Assembly: GCA_949297015.1 (NCBI GenBank)
Contig: CASFRF010000023.1
Span: 47,293 to 111,292, forward strand
Length of the DNA stretch: 64,000 bases
Source of the DNA: an uncultured bacterium
Lineage (GTDB): Bacteria; Verrucomicrobiota; Lentisphaeria; Victivallales; Victivallaceae
Direction: 5' to 3'
Shown here: positions 1 through 9,300 of the stretch, piece after piece
Position numbering within the stretch: the first letter of the stretch is position 1
How the letters are laid out: each line of letters begins with the position of its first letter
The notes under the pieces: model-generated
Seen by the model: the letters and a program-made list of their open reading frames with translations, nothing else
Databases searched by the model: none
What the model was told of the DNA's origin: nothing
Position numbers and translations under genes: made by a program

Positions 1-194
1 CGGGGATGGATCAGCTCCACCCCGTTGGGTGTGGTCAGTTCAAAACGGATCGGTTCGGCGCCGTCGCGCAGCGGCACGCCCGCCGCCCGGACGGCGCCGA
101 ACCCCTCGAAGACTCCGTTGGACTGTCGCAATTCGAGCTCCACCCGGCCCGGAAAAATCACTTCGGTGGTGGCGGTCGACGGTTGTTCACTCAT
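1..194 (-). CDS. Hypothetical protein, N-terminal fragment (continues past left edge)
   Basis: Only the first 64 codons are in the window. The ATG at 194-192 is preceded on the minus strand by AGGAG at a good distance, and the frame stays open to the edge. The visible peptide begins MSEQPSTATTEVIFPGRVEL and is rich in short beta-strand-like stretches. It has no signal peptide or membrane segment. I do not recognise a family. A -10-like TATACT lies about 37 bases upstream, and a regulator-type element lies farther upstream at 313-332. The adjacent GntR gene is therefore its likely regulator, by inference. Confidence 0.7.
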   Translation of the reverse strand, partial: MSEQPSTATTEVIFPGRVELELRQSNGVFEGFGAVRAAGVPLRDGAEPIRFELTTPNGVELIHP

Positions 195-230
195 GGTCAC
201 TCCTGCTCCCGGACTTGCGTTTCGCTGGGA

Positions 231-236
231 AGTATA
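231..236 (-). promoter_or_regulatory. -10 box of the left-edge gene
   Basis: On the minus strand this reads TATACT, a 5/6 match to TATAAT, about 37 bases before the ATG at 194. No good -35 stands 16-18 bases upstream: TTGCTG at 262-257 would need a 20-base spacer. That fits a promoter needing an activator, or relying on the element at 313-332. The stretch 195-337 otherwise holds only T- and A-runs. Confidence 0.45.
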
Positions 237-312
237 CCGCGTTTTCCGCAAAAAGCCAGCAAAAAAGCGGGAAGTGCGGTCTGCGCGGCGGGGGCGTGCT
301 CAAGGGCGGGCT

Positions 313-332
313 CCTTTTTCTATCAGTTGATC
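313..332 (-). promoter_or_regulatory. Putative GntR operator, copy 1
   Basis: The plus strand reads CCTTTTTCTATCAGTTGATC. The same 20-mer in inverted orientation, with 18 of 20 identical, lies at 1825-1844 on the other side of the GntR gene. The core ATCAGTTGAT is close to palindromic, as expected for a dimeric winged-helix regulator. Read towards the left-edge gene, 76 bases separate it from the TATACT at 236-231. The other copy has 77 bases to its own -10. Binding by the adjacent regulator is inference. Confidence 0.55.
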
Positions 333-337
333 GATTT

Positions 338-1744
338 TCAGCCGCGGAGCAGCTGTTCCCGGCGGAAGTCGAGCTGCTGCCGGTTCCGGTCTTCGGCGTA
401 GCAGCCGCGCATCGCTTCGAGCAGCGGCGGCAGCGACACGTCGTGACCGCCGAGCAGGGGGAGGATCAGCCGGTCGGTGAGCAGCGCGGCGAGACGGCGC
501 GGCGGTTCGTGCTCGCTGGGGGTGGAGAACAGGAGGCTGCCGGGCGGAGCGTTCTCCAGACGGCGGATGACGGCGTCGAGCCGGGGAGGATACTCCTCGG
601 GCGCGGTATGGACTTTCCGGCGGTAGTGGCGGAAGGGGGAGATGCCCAGACCGGCGCGCATCAGGCCGCATTGATTCTCTTCGCTCAGCACGAACTGGAA
701 AAAGGCCGCGGCGCCCGGCGTACACTCGCCTTCGAGCATCGAGACGCAGCAGGCCGGGACGCCCTCCTGACCGCCGGGCGGAATCGGCAGAATCTCGATG
801 CGGTGGCGGCGCAGCTCCGGTCCCAGCGCTCCGAGGTAGAAGCTGTTGCGGATGAAGGCCGAGACCGAGCCGTTGAGAATTTTCCGGATCAGGTCGAAAT
901 CGTCCACCCCGGGCGCGCCGAATTCGTAGAGCTGCTGCTCCGCGGCGTAGTGGATCAGGCGGTAGAGCCGGGTGGTGCGCGGCTCCAGTTCGGAGTCGGG
1001 GGGCGGGGCGGCGAGTCCCAGTTTTTCGAGCAGCAGCATGGTGCCCGGGGGTAGCAAGGAATGAGGCCCGGCCAAGCTCCGCAACGACTGGTAAAAGCGT
1101 TCCCAGGAGGAGGTGTCCGGAACCTGACCCCGCGAACAGCGCACGAACAGATACTGCGGCTGCAGAATGTAGGGGACCAGATCGGTGATCAGATTGTCGC
1201 GCAGTTCGGGCAGCAGTTCGGAGCGGGGGAAAAGGGGGTGCCCCAGCACCCGTTCGATTTCGGGCAGCGGCATGAAGGCGCGCCACCGGCGGACGAATTC
1301 AAAGGGCGGCTGCACCAGCACCACCGGATTGCCCCGCCGGGCGTGCAGATGGAGCAGCAGCTGGTCGGCGGGGTCGGCGGCCAGAAACCGGGGCCGCACC
1401 CGGAATTTCGGATGCAGTGCCTCGAAGCGGCGCAGCATTTCGCACCAGTACCCGGTCTGCCACCAGCAGGTTTCGGCGAAGACCACTTCGACCTGTTCGG
1501 GTGAGCCGCCGGTTCCGGCGGCGGTGTTCAAGGCCGCCGGATGGACCTGAAAGCCCTTCCGCGGCAGGGCCGTGATCAGCTGTTCCCGCTCCAGCTCCTT
1601 GAGCGCCTGATGAACCACATGATAGGACTCCTTGAGCAGGTCGGTCAGGTCCCGGATGCTGGGCAGGGTGTCGATAAAGCCGAACTCCCGGCGCTCGATC
1701 CGGCTGCGCAGCGCGGCTTTGACCGATTCGGTTCTTCGCGTCAT
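338..1744 (-). CDS. GntR-family regulator with solute-binding-like sensor domain
   Basis: This 468-residue protein has an N-terminal winged helix (about residues 5-75; SVKAALRSRIERREFGFIDT, then a recognition-helix region with LKESYHVVHQALKELE) typical of GntR factors. The remaining 390 residues resemble a family 1 extracellular solute-binding protein, for example an ETCWWQTGYWCEMLRRFEAL segment. No signal peptide is present, so it probably acts in the cytoplasm as a sugar or oligosaccharide sensor. The start at 1744 has GGGAG nine bases upstream and lies about 35 bases after a TTGACA/TATTTT promoter. An in-frame ATG at 1795 lies inside that promoter and is rejected. Likely targets are the genes on both sides and itself. 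Confidence 0.8.
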   Translation of the reverse strand: MTRRTESVKAALRSRIERREFGFIDTLPSIRDLTDLLKESYHVVHQALKELEREQLITALPRKGFQVHPAALNTAAGTGGSPEQVEVVFAETCWWQTGYWCEMLRRFEALHPKFRVRPRFLAADPADQLLLHLHARRGNPVVLVQPPFEFVRRWRAFMPLPEIERVLGHPLFPRSELLPELRDNLITDLVPYILQPQYLFVRCSRGQVPDTSSWERFYQSLRSLAGPHSLLPPGTMLLLEKLGLAAPPPDSELEPRTTRLYRLIHYAAEQQLYEFGAPGVDDFDLIRKILNGSVSAFIRNSFYLGALGPELRRHRIEILPIPPGGQEGVPACCVSMLEGECTPGAAAFFQFVLSEENQCGLMRAGLGISPFRHYRRKVHTAPEEYPPRLDAVIRRLENAPPGSLLFSTPSEHEPPRRLAALLTDRLILPLLGGHDVSLPPLLEAMRGCYAEDRNRQQLDFRREQLLRG

Positions 1745-1785
1745 GACGGTGAACTCCCGGTTGGATGGTTTGAAATCTGATTGGG

Positions 1786-1814
1786 AAAATAGCATCGGAA
1801 CGGCGTGCTGTCAA
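1786..1814 (-). promoter_or_regulatory. Sigma70-type promoter of the GntR regulator gene
   Basis: On the minus strand, TTGACA (1814-1809) and TATTTT (1791-1786) are separated by exactly 17 bases. The predicted start near 1779 leaves a leader of about 35 bases before the ATG at 1744. The putative operator at 1825-1844 ends 10 bases upstream of the -35, so feedback control is possible. Confidence 0.7.
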
Positions 1815-1824
1815 CGTCGCATGC

Positions 1825-1844
1825 GATCAGTTGATAGAAAAAGG
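1825..1844 (+). promoter_or_regulatory. Putative GntR operator, copy 2
   Basis: GATCAGTTGATAGAAAAAGG on the plus strand is the inverted near-duplicate of 313-332 (18/20). It lies in the divergent region between the regulator promoter and the pseudopilin gene. It has the same outward orientation and almost the same distance (77 bases) to the next -10 (TACAAT, 1922-1927) as copy 1. It could serve the pseudopilin operon, the regulator, or both. Confidence 0.55.
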
Positions 1845-1898
1845 TACAGTCGTCCCGCCTCAGCTCCGGAAAATATCGGGGAAAAGCGGGATTTTTTT

Positions 1899-1927
1899 TT
1901 GCTCCGCGCCGCATTTCCCGCTACAAT
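1899..1927 (+). promoter_or_regulatory. Candidate promoter of the pseudopilin operon
   Basis: TTGCTC (1899-1904), a 17-base spacer and TACAAT (1922-1927) precede the pseudopilin start by about 70 bases. The -10 is a 5/6 match and the -35 is weak (3/6). A run of nine T lies just upstream (1892-1900). The weak -35 suggests help from a bound regulator. Confidence 0.45.
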
Positions 1928-1995
1928 TAAGGAAGCGGCGCATGCGCCGGGTTTGGCAGTCCGAATCCAATCGCCGAAATATTGAGGAGGTGCGA

Positions 1996-2697
1996 ATGGT
2001 TATGACGAGAAGAACCTTTACGCTGATCGAACTCCTGGTGGTGATCGCGATCATCGCGATTCTGGCCTCGATGCTGCTGCCGGCGCTGGGCAAGGCGCGG
2101 GACCGGGCCAAGGACACGGCCTGCAAAAACAAGCTCAAGCAGATCGGGCTGGGGGTCGGGTTGTACAGCCACGACTACCGCAACAACTATCTGCCGCCGA
2201 CCGCCACCGCGAACGGCGACTACTGGACCGGCGGCTGGGACTACACGATCCAGAAGGCGATGGGCGGCGCGGAACGGGATCGCCCGTTTCGGAACAAGAA
2301 CTTCAACTGTCCGTTCGACCTCTCCTATGCGGATATCGGAGATGGTTTTCAGCACGCCCGGCGCAGCTATCGCCAGCTCTTCGCCAACAATCAGCAGGAC
2401 GCCTACAAGGCGTTGAACCTCGATCGGCTGGTGCCGGCCAATACGGTGCTCACCGTCGGGACCAACAGTCTGGGGATTGTGGCCGACAATTTCAAATACG
2501 AACTGCCGTCGGACGGCGATGCCCTGTTCGGGGTCAACACCGGCGGGGGCACCGCCTGGTGGGGCTTCGACGAGAAGAACTGCCACCCCGATTTCAGCCG
2601 GAATGTGCTGGCCCGCGGGCTGCATGTCTACACCATGAAGGCCCAGGAGAACAGCTACGACCGGCGGCAATACTATCTGTCGTTTGAAGTCCATTGA
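1996..2697 (+). CDS. Type II secretion/type IV pilus-like pseudopilin
   Basis: This 233-residue protein begins with a prepilin leader and helix, [20 protein letters not shown], at about residues 7-26. Glu sits at position 5 of the presumed mature chain, and a [11 protein letters not shown] segment follows the helix. The residue before the cleavage site is Thr (RRT-FTLIEL) rather than the usual Gly. The rest is a soluble globular domain ending in [10 protein letters not shown] do not see the C-terminal H-X9-DG motif found in many PVC pseudopilins. GAGGAGG five bases before the ATG at 1996 fixes the start, although a second ATG lies at 2002. The next gene follows after 28 bases, so they probably form an operon. 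The substrate or partner is unknown. Confidence 0.85.
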   Translation: MVMTRRTFTLIELLVVIAIIAILASMLLPALGKARDRAKDTACKNKLKQIGLGVGLYSHDYRNNYLPPTATANGDYWTGGWDYTIQKAMGGAERDRPFRNKNFNCPFDLSYADIGDGFQHARRSYRQLFANNQQDAYKALNLDRLVPANTVLTVGTNSLGIVADNFKYELPSDGDALFGVNTGGGTAWWGFDEKNCHPDFSRNVLARGLHVYTMKAQENSYDRRQYYLSFEVH

Positions 2698-2725
2698 GCG
2701 ATAAACAGCAGCAGGAGGGTGGAGC

Positions 2726-5700
2726 ATGTGGAAAAATTTCCGGAAACCGGTCGGTCTCGGGTTCGGGCTGGCGTTGATGCTGAGCGCATCGGGGGCGGAC
2801 CTGTTCCGACTGAACTTGGATCCGGGAACGGTCGGGCAGACGCCGGGCCGGACGGAGCGGGTGCCCGGCGGCACCGCCGATCTGCCCTCGGGGCTGGAGG
2901 TCAACGCTCCCGATGAAATCACGGTGGCGGAGTCGCTCCCCGGGTTGGAGGGATTGGCGCTGCAGTTCCGGATTCAGGACAGTTCCCGGCGACCGCCGGT
3001 GCTGGAGTTCCGCTGCGGAGCGGTGACCGGTACGCTGACCATCCGATTCGAGCTGTCGCTGCTGGCCTACACGGCGCCCGGCGACCGGGCGGAGACGCTG
3101 TGCAACTTCCGGGTCCCCGGCGTGGGCATGATCACGGTGGTCGGCGAGAACCGCAAACCCCGCCACTTCCAGTGGAATCCCGAGGGCGGAGGCGGAGTCC
3201 GGCTGTTCCCGGCGGAGCTGAATCGCCGGTACGCCTTTGAGTTCCGGCTGGATACGGTGCGCCGGGTGTACACGATCCGCTGCAACGGCGAAGCCACGGC
3301 GGTGACCGACCGGCCGTTCACCCCGCCGGGGGAGTACACCTTCACCATCGGTTCGGGCTGGGCGATCGGCGGCAAGGACGGGAAGGTCACGTTCGGCGTC
3401 AACCGCATTGTGTTGAGCGACGAGTCGAAGGATGGACTGCCTCCGGCCCGGAAGAGCACCGCCGGAGTCAACACGCCGCCCGGCATCGGCGACTGGGACG
3501 GCAAAACCGCTTCGGCCCCGCTGTCGGGCCCCTATGTCGACTACGTTTATCAGAACATCCCCTTCGGCCGCATCTCCTTTTATCTGCTCCCCTGGCGCTC
3601 CTATCTGGACACCTGGCCGGGACGGCGCCACCGGGAGGTGGGCGGCTTCAACTGGTATCTGCTGCCGGAAGCGGAGAGCGCCGCCACCTTGAAGGTGCTG
3701 GCGGAAGCCGGATTCCGCAACGGCCGGATCGAGATCGGCTGGGGATCCTATCGCTTCGACGACGATTCGCTGATCGATCCGGGACTGCGCGAGCGGCTGG
3801 CCATGACGCTCCGGCAGTTCCGGGAGAACGGAATCCGACCGCTGATTCTGCTGAACGCCAACGCCGGGGCACCGTGTCCGATGCGGGGCCGGACGGCGGA
3901 GCTGCTGGAACCGGCCCCGGCCGGGGCGCGGCAGCTCAAGCTGCGGAGTTCCGAGCCGCTCCGGATCGGTTACACCGGACTCCGGGGGCAGTTCTATGCG
4001 ACGGCCTGTCCGCTGATCACCCGGCTGACGCCGCAGCCGGACGGGTCGCAGCTGGCCGAGTTGTCGCGGCCGCTGGCCAAGGCGCTTCCGACCGGAAAAC
4101 TGGAGCTGACGGAGCTCAAATATCAGCCCTTTGCCGGCAACCGGTTCCAGAACGGAGACCCGAATCCCGCCGCCGATGAGACCGTTGCCGGGTGGTGCAA
4201 CTACGTCCGTCAGACGCTGAAACTGATCCGGGAACTGGTGAAGTCCGACGATCCGGCGGACGCCGGATTCGACGTGGAGGTCTGGAACGAGTACACCTTC
4301 GGTTCCGAATTTCTGAATGAGCGCAACTACTACGAACCGGAGCGGGCGTTTTCGAGTTTCCCCAGCTACCGGGTCGGAGCGAAGGAGCAGTGCGATGCGG
4401 AGATCTTTCTGCCGCTGACCGTCGAGCTGGCGGCGGAATATCCCGGCGTCCGGGTGATCAGCGGCTTCGCCAACCAGCGCCCGTGGGACAACGGCACCGA
4501 CATGTGGCCGGGGCAGGGGGGCTTCAGCCGCCACTACTACACCGGGGTCAACCCCCGCGACAACTTCAGCGACAACGGGCTGGTGACGCGCAAGACGATG
4601 CCGCCGCACTACCTGCAGCACGCGCCGGTCAACGCGCTGGGGCGGCCGCTGGACGCGGACGGCAACCGCAACTGGCAGGAGCAGCTCTTCGTCCCCGAAC
4701 ACCGCATCTCGCTGCCGGAGTATCCGGCGCTCGGCATCAAGACCGAAAACGTGATCCGCGACCTGCGGCCGTTCCCCAGCGCCGAGGAGGAGAAGACCTA
4801 CTTCCACGGCCACTTCCGCTACGCTCACCCCGGGACCGGCGTTCCGGCCCGGATGGTGGAGAGCGAATTCAACTTGTACCGGGCCGGATTCGGCGAGTTT
4901 CTGACCGAGCACACCGGGTTGTCGCGCAACGATCCGCGGCTGGCTCCGGCGCTGCACGCGCTGGGGGCCAAGGCGATGTTGCGCAGTCTGGTGTTCTACG
5001 GACACAAGGGGTTTGAAACGCTCTACTTCTACGCCCCCAAGCAGAACGACTTCGAGTTCGGAATGCTGCCGGAGGCGTTCTTCCGGGCGCTCGCCCGCAC
5101 CGGCGGCCGACTGACGCCGGAGGTCCGCGCCGCCATCGGCCCCCAGCTTGCCGCCGCCGGGCGGACCGACCGCCTGCTCGGATCGGGCCGGGAATTGGCC
5201 GCCACCCGGGCGCTGACCGTCGAAAAGCTCGTGGAGTTCAAGCCGCGTCTGGTCTTCCGGGGCAACGGCACGCCGGAGGCGCCTGACCGCTACCACCGCG
5301 ACGACTTCGTGGTGCTGCCCTATCAGCTCGATCAGGATCGCTACGCCATCGGCTGTTATGTGATGACTCGCGATCTGCTGCACAGCTGGAAGCCGGAGCT
5401 GGACATCCTCGATCCGGAGCGTTACGCGATGCCGGAGCAGGAGTTTGAACTGACGCTCGGGAATCTCCGGGGAACCGGGGCGAAGGTGTCGCTGTTCGAC
5501 CCGCTGACCGGACGCACGCTGCCGGTCCGGGTGACCGGCGGCGACCGGCGGACGCTCAGCGTCCGCTTCCCGGCGGTGGATTATCCCCGGTTTCTGCTGA
5601 TTCAGGAACAGCGGCCGGGACCGCTGGTGGAAGCTCCCGTGTTCCGCCGCGACGGCCGCGGCGGCGCGGTGCTGGAGTTCACCGCCAACTGCGCCGGCGA

Positions 5701-6310
5701 GGCCACCGTCTCCAGCGGCGTGTTCCCGGCGCGCGAGGAGCAGCGCGAGCGCTTCCAGGTCCGTCCCGGCGAGCGGGTGCGCCGGGAGTTCCCGCAGTGG
5801 GATGACAACCGGGCGCTGCGGGTTCAACTGGCGGCGGACGGGCTGGTTGCGAGCTGGCCGCAATGGGATTACGAGGTGGCCGGTCGGCTGTTCCGGCCGA
5901 CGGCGCCGATCGCGCCGCAGGCCCCGCGGGCGGAGGCGCTGCCGCCGCTGGCCGGGACCCGGCGGCCGGAGCGGATCGAGCCGGACGCCACCTGGCAGGG
6001 CGACCATGGCGTCTACCGGAAAGGGACGGCGCGGTTCTCGCTGGTGGCGGGTCCGGAGGCGGCTTGGAACCGGCTGCCGGTGGTGGCGGTCGGCGATCTG
6101 CGGGAGGTGTCGGAGATCACGGTCCACGGGTATCCCGCGTGGCGGGTCACCTTCAAACTGGCTCCGGCCGCGCATCCGGGAGAGCGTCAGCTCGAACGGA
6201 CCTGCGTGATCGTCCCCGGCCGCGAAACGACCGGGCTGCTGGAACTGCCGGAGCTGGTGGAACCCGCCGGGATCGAGGCGCAGTTCCGGGGCCTCGGGTT
6301 CCGGGAGTAA
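2726..6310 (+). CDS. Large secreted glycoside-hydrolase-like protein (clan GH-A type barrel)
   Basis: This is a 1194-residue protein. Residues 1-24 form a signal peptide ending SASGA. Residues about 30-240 look like a beta-sandwich resembling a concanavalin-like or carbohydrate-binding domain. Residues about 270-800 read as a TIM-barrel hydrolase. VEVWNEYTFGSEF (Glu about 522) resembles the Asn-Glu acid/base motif of clan GH-A. RMVESEFNLY (Glu 712 or 714) is a candidate nucleophile region. The C-terminal 400 residues are beta-rich accessory modules. GCAGGAGGG upstream supports the ATG at 2726. The likely role is breakdown of a plant or mucin glycan outside the cytoplasm. The exact GH family is not assigned. 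Co-transcription with the pseudopilin is likely, and a strong hairpin terminator follows. Confidence 0.6.
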   Translation: MWKNFRKPVGLGFGLALMLSASGADLFRLNLDPGTVGQTPGRTERVPGGTADLPSGLEVNAPDEITVAESLPGLEGLALQFRIQDSSRRPPVLEFRCGAVTGTLTIRFELSLLAYTAPGDRAETLCNFRVPGVGMITVVGENRKPRHFQWNPEGGGGVRLFPAELNRRYAFEFRLDTVRRVYTIRCNGEATAVTDRPFTPPGEYTFTIGSGWAIGGKDGKVTFGVNRIVLSDESKDGLPPARKSTAGVNTPPGIGDWDGKTASAPLSGPYVDYVYQNIPFGRISFYLLPWRSYLDTWPGRRHREVGGFNWYLLPEAESAATLKVLAEAGFRNGRIEIGWGSYRFDDDSLIDPGLRERLAMTLRQFRENGIRPLILLNANAGAPCPMRGRTAELLEPAPAGARQLKLRSSEPLRIGYTGLRGQFYATACPLITRLTPQPDGSQLAELSRPLAKALPTGKLELTELKYQPFAGNRFQNGDPNPAADETVAGWCNYVRQTLKLIRELVKSDDPADAGFDVEVWNEYTFGSEFLNERNYYEPERAFSSFPSYRVGAKEQCDAEIFLPLTVELAAEYPGVRVISGFANQRPWDNGTDMWPGQGGFSRHYYTGVNPRDNFSDNGLVTRKTMPPHYLQHAPVNALGRPLDADGNRNWQEQLFVPEHRISLPEYPALGIKTENVIRDLRPFPSAEEEKTYFHGHFRYAHPGTGVPARMVESEFNLYRAGFGEFLTEHTGLSRNDPRLAPALHALGAKAMLRSLVFYGHKGFETLYFYAPKQNDFEFGMLPEAFFRALARTGGRLTPEVRAAIGPQLAAAGRTDRLLGSGRELAATRALTVEKLVEFKPRLVFRGNGTPEAPDRYHRDDFVVLPYQLDQDRYAIGCYVMTRDLLHSWKPELDILDPERYAMPEQEFELTLGNLRGTGAKVSLFDPLTGRTLPVRVTGGDRRTLSVRFPAVDYPRFLLIQEQRPGPLVEAPVFRRDGRGGAVLEFTANCAGEATVSSGVFPAREEQRERFQVRPGERVRREFPQWDDNRALRVQLAADGLVASWPQWDYEVAGRLFRPTAPIAPQAPRAEALPPLAGTRRPERIEPDATWQGDHGVYRKGTARFSLVAGPEAAWNRLPVVAVGDLREVSEITVHGYPAWRVTFKLAPAAHPGERQLERTCVIVPGRETTGLLELPELVEPAGIEAQFRGLGFRE

Positions 6311-6325
6311 CGTGCGTCGATAAAA

Positions 6326-6361
6326 GCGGGGGGCGGTCCCGATTCCGGGACCGCCCCCCGC
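6326..6361. terminator. Bidirectional intrinsic terminator
   Basis: A perfect 16-bp GC-rich stem (6326-6341 with 6346-6361) closes an ATTC loop. TCTTTT follows on the plus strand. On the minus strand TTTTA follows the stem. It lies between two convergent genes (stops at 6310 and 6374) and can end both transcripts. Confidence 0.85.
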
Positions 6362-6373
6362 GGTCTTTTCCGG

Positions 6374-9300
6374 TCAGCGCTCAAACCGGAACCGGCCCCA
6401 GAGATTCGGCTGCAACGCCGCCTCGCTGGGCAGGTCGGACATGATGTGGGTGTTCTGATTCGACCAGTAGACCCGGCTGGAGACCTGAGTCCCGCTCTGA
6501 TCGCTCAGCACCCGGCCGACATCCCCCGCGCATTCGCCCAGAGCCGCCGGATCGAAGTGGATGTCCTTGAGCGGAATCGCCGCTTCCAGCCGGACCCGCG
6601 TGCCTTCGCGCTTGACGCAGATCTCGGCCGAGTCCAGAATCCCGGCGCGGTTGCACCAGATCGTCCGCCAGGGGGAGGAGAACGGAATGCTCTCGCCCTT
6701 GAAGCCGGGCACCACGAAGTCGTAGACCACGCAGACCGGTTTGCCGTTGAACATGGCGAAGCTGATCCGCAGATCGCCTTCTCCGGCGCTGGTCCGCTCC
6801 GGCGGCAGCCCGGCTTTGGTCTGCAGCATCACATCCAGCACATCGCCGGTCTTGAACAGCTCCAGCGGGTTGGTGCCGTGATTCTGGAAGGTCGCACGGT
6901 CGTCGTTGCCGCTGTAGTAGACGTAGAGCTTGTCGCGGTCGTAGGCCAGGGCGAAGCCGTCGATGCGCTCCGGGGCCCACTCCGCGTCGCTGCCGTCGAT
7001 CTTGATGGAGCCGTCGGCGACGCGCGGCACGAGGTAGCTCTTCGGGGGCGTGACCCGGCGCGCCTCCTGCTGGCGGCGCAGCTCGGCGGCGGCGATCGCC
7101 TCGGGCGAGACCTGAAGCTTGCCGCCGGCGAGACGGCAGATCCGGTCCAGCCCGGTGAGTTCGACCACCGAGCAGTGATTTTTGCCGCAGACGTAGTAGT
7201 AGTGGTCGCGCCCGTCGTTGCCGCGGACCTTCTGCAGCGTGCCGCCGAAGTGCTCGTCGTAGGTGCTGGTCTCGGCCAGGACCTCCGGAGTCGGCGGCGC
7301 GGTGAAGTTCCAGAGCAGCCCGACCCGCTGATCCCGGAAGATCCGGTCGATGTAGAGCCCGTCGCGGGTGGTCATCAGATAGGTGCAGCCGAGATTGGAG
7401 TTGAACGCCACCACTTCGCCGAGCTCCTCGTTGACCGGCACGATGCCCCAGATCCGGGTCGGCGCGATCAGCACGCCGGGTTCGTCGCCGCGGGCGGTGG
7501 TCTTGTGCCCGGCGTGGAGTCCGGGCCAGTCGTTGCGGTAGATCCAGTTGACCGTGCCGTCCGGCGCCACGCTGGACATCGGGCCGCCGAGGACGATCAC
7601 ATTGCCCTGACTGTCCGGCATGAAGGCCTCGCCGTACCCCGCGACCGTCCGGTCCGGCACCGCGTAGACCGGATAGCCCCGGTCGGTGAAAGACTCGGGT
7701 TTGAAGAAGATCATCCGGTTGTTGCCGGCGTGGGCCGCGGTCTCGAACGAGCGGTTCATCCGCCAGAGCCAGCCCGCGCCCGCCTTGGTCAGCAGCTTGC
7801 CCGAGGGATCGGTCAGCTTGCCGAACCGGAGCTCCTCCGGCTGGATGAAGCCGTCGGCGTTGCGATCGGTCCAGGTGAAGAACTTCTGATCCTCCTGATA
7901 GCCGGGGATGTGCTTTTTGAGCATGGACGTGTCGGTCCAGTCGGGCGCGCCCTTGCGGTACATGCCCTCGCCGAACGGCACCCGCAGCGCGTAGGCCGAA
8001 CCGATCGCGGCCACCGGCATGACATGATCCTGCTGATACTCCCAGAGCACGATCGTGCCGTGCTCGTGGGGATGCATGTTGCTGGTGAACCAGAGCCGCC
8101 CGTCATCGGTGCGGAAGGCGTAGCTCGGGCGGTCGTCCTCGGCGAAGGTGGCGTAGCGTTTGCTGTCCGGGCGGTAGATCAGATTGACGATCTTGATCTC
8201 GCCGGTCTCCGGATTGCGGTGGAACTCCAGCCCGCCGTAGAACAGCCGGTTCTCGTCGGCCGGATCGATGCAGCCGCCGCCGCCGTACTCGGTGGGGCCG
8301 ACGATCGCCTGAAGACAACGGCCCCGGTCCGGATCCCAGACGCTGACCCGCTTGACGTAGTTGGTGTGCTCCATCACCCAGACCCGGCCGCGGTCGTCCA
8401 CCTCCACGCCGTAGGGCTCCTCCAGATCGTGTTCATCGTAGGGGCCGACCTCGCGCCGCCCCGGCTTGCCGAACGCGCCGAGTTCCTTCCCGGCGGCGTC
8501 GAAGATCACCACCTGATGGCGCGGCTCGCCTTCGCCCACATAGATCCGGCCCCGCTCCGGGTCGACCCCGAGTCCCAGCGGGTGGTTCAGCACCCCGCGG
8601 GCCAGCGGCTCGACGGCGTAGCTCTTCAGGTCGATGGTCACCAGATCCTTGCCGCTGGTGGTGAGCAGTTTGCCGTCGCCGAAGCGCCGCAGCCGGCCGG
8701 GCGAAGGCAGCGTCAGCTCCTTGATCAGGGTCGGTTTCTGATCCTCGAACTGCCGGTAGGCGGTGGCCCAGCTGAAGTTGCGGTTCTCGCCGGCGAGGTT
8801 CCGGGTCAGATCGAAGACCTGGATCCGGTCGTCGCCGCCGAAGCTGAGAAACGCGCGGTTGCCCACCACCTGGAACCCGGTGATGCCGCGCCGGAGCGTC
8901 GGATCGTCCCCCGTCTCCCCCTCCTTGGGAATCGGACGCTGGAAGATCTTGCGCTCACGATGGTTGTTCTGGTCGATCTGAATGATCACCTGGGTGTCGC
9001 CGATCCAGCCGCCCTCGCACAAGCCGTAGTAGAAGTCGCCGTCGGTGCAGATCTCGCTGGGAATGGCAACCCAGACCCGGTTGATGCCCCAGAGCTTGTT
9101 GAAGTCGTTGTCGACGTGGACAATGGAGTCCCCGGCCTCGGCGAAGGCGCCGAGCCACATGGTGCCGTTGCTGCCCCGGCAGATGGTCCGCGGCGGTTCA
9201 TGGTCGGCCAGCCAGCCGCCCTTGCGGTCGGGAGTCTGCCAGGCGACCTGTTTCAGCGGCGTGGGGTAATAGGTGTAGCGATACGCCACCTCCAGCGGCG

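Noticed and set aside
1745..1795. Upstream start for the GntR regulator
   Set aside because: The ATG at 1795 lies between the -35 and -10 of a TTGACA/TATTTT promoter and has no ribosome site.
2594..6175. Long open frame antisense to the glycosidase gene
   Set aside because: It is rich in Arg, Gly and Pro, has no ribosome site or domain, and arises from the GC-rich third positions of the real gene. Similar mirror frames opposite the genes at 6374 and 50519 are rejected for the same reason.
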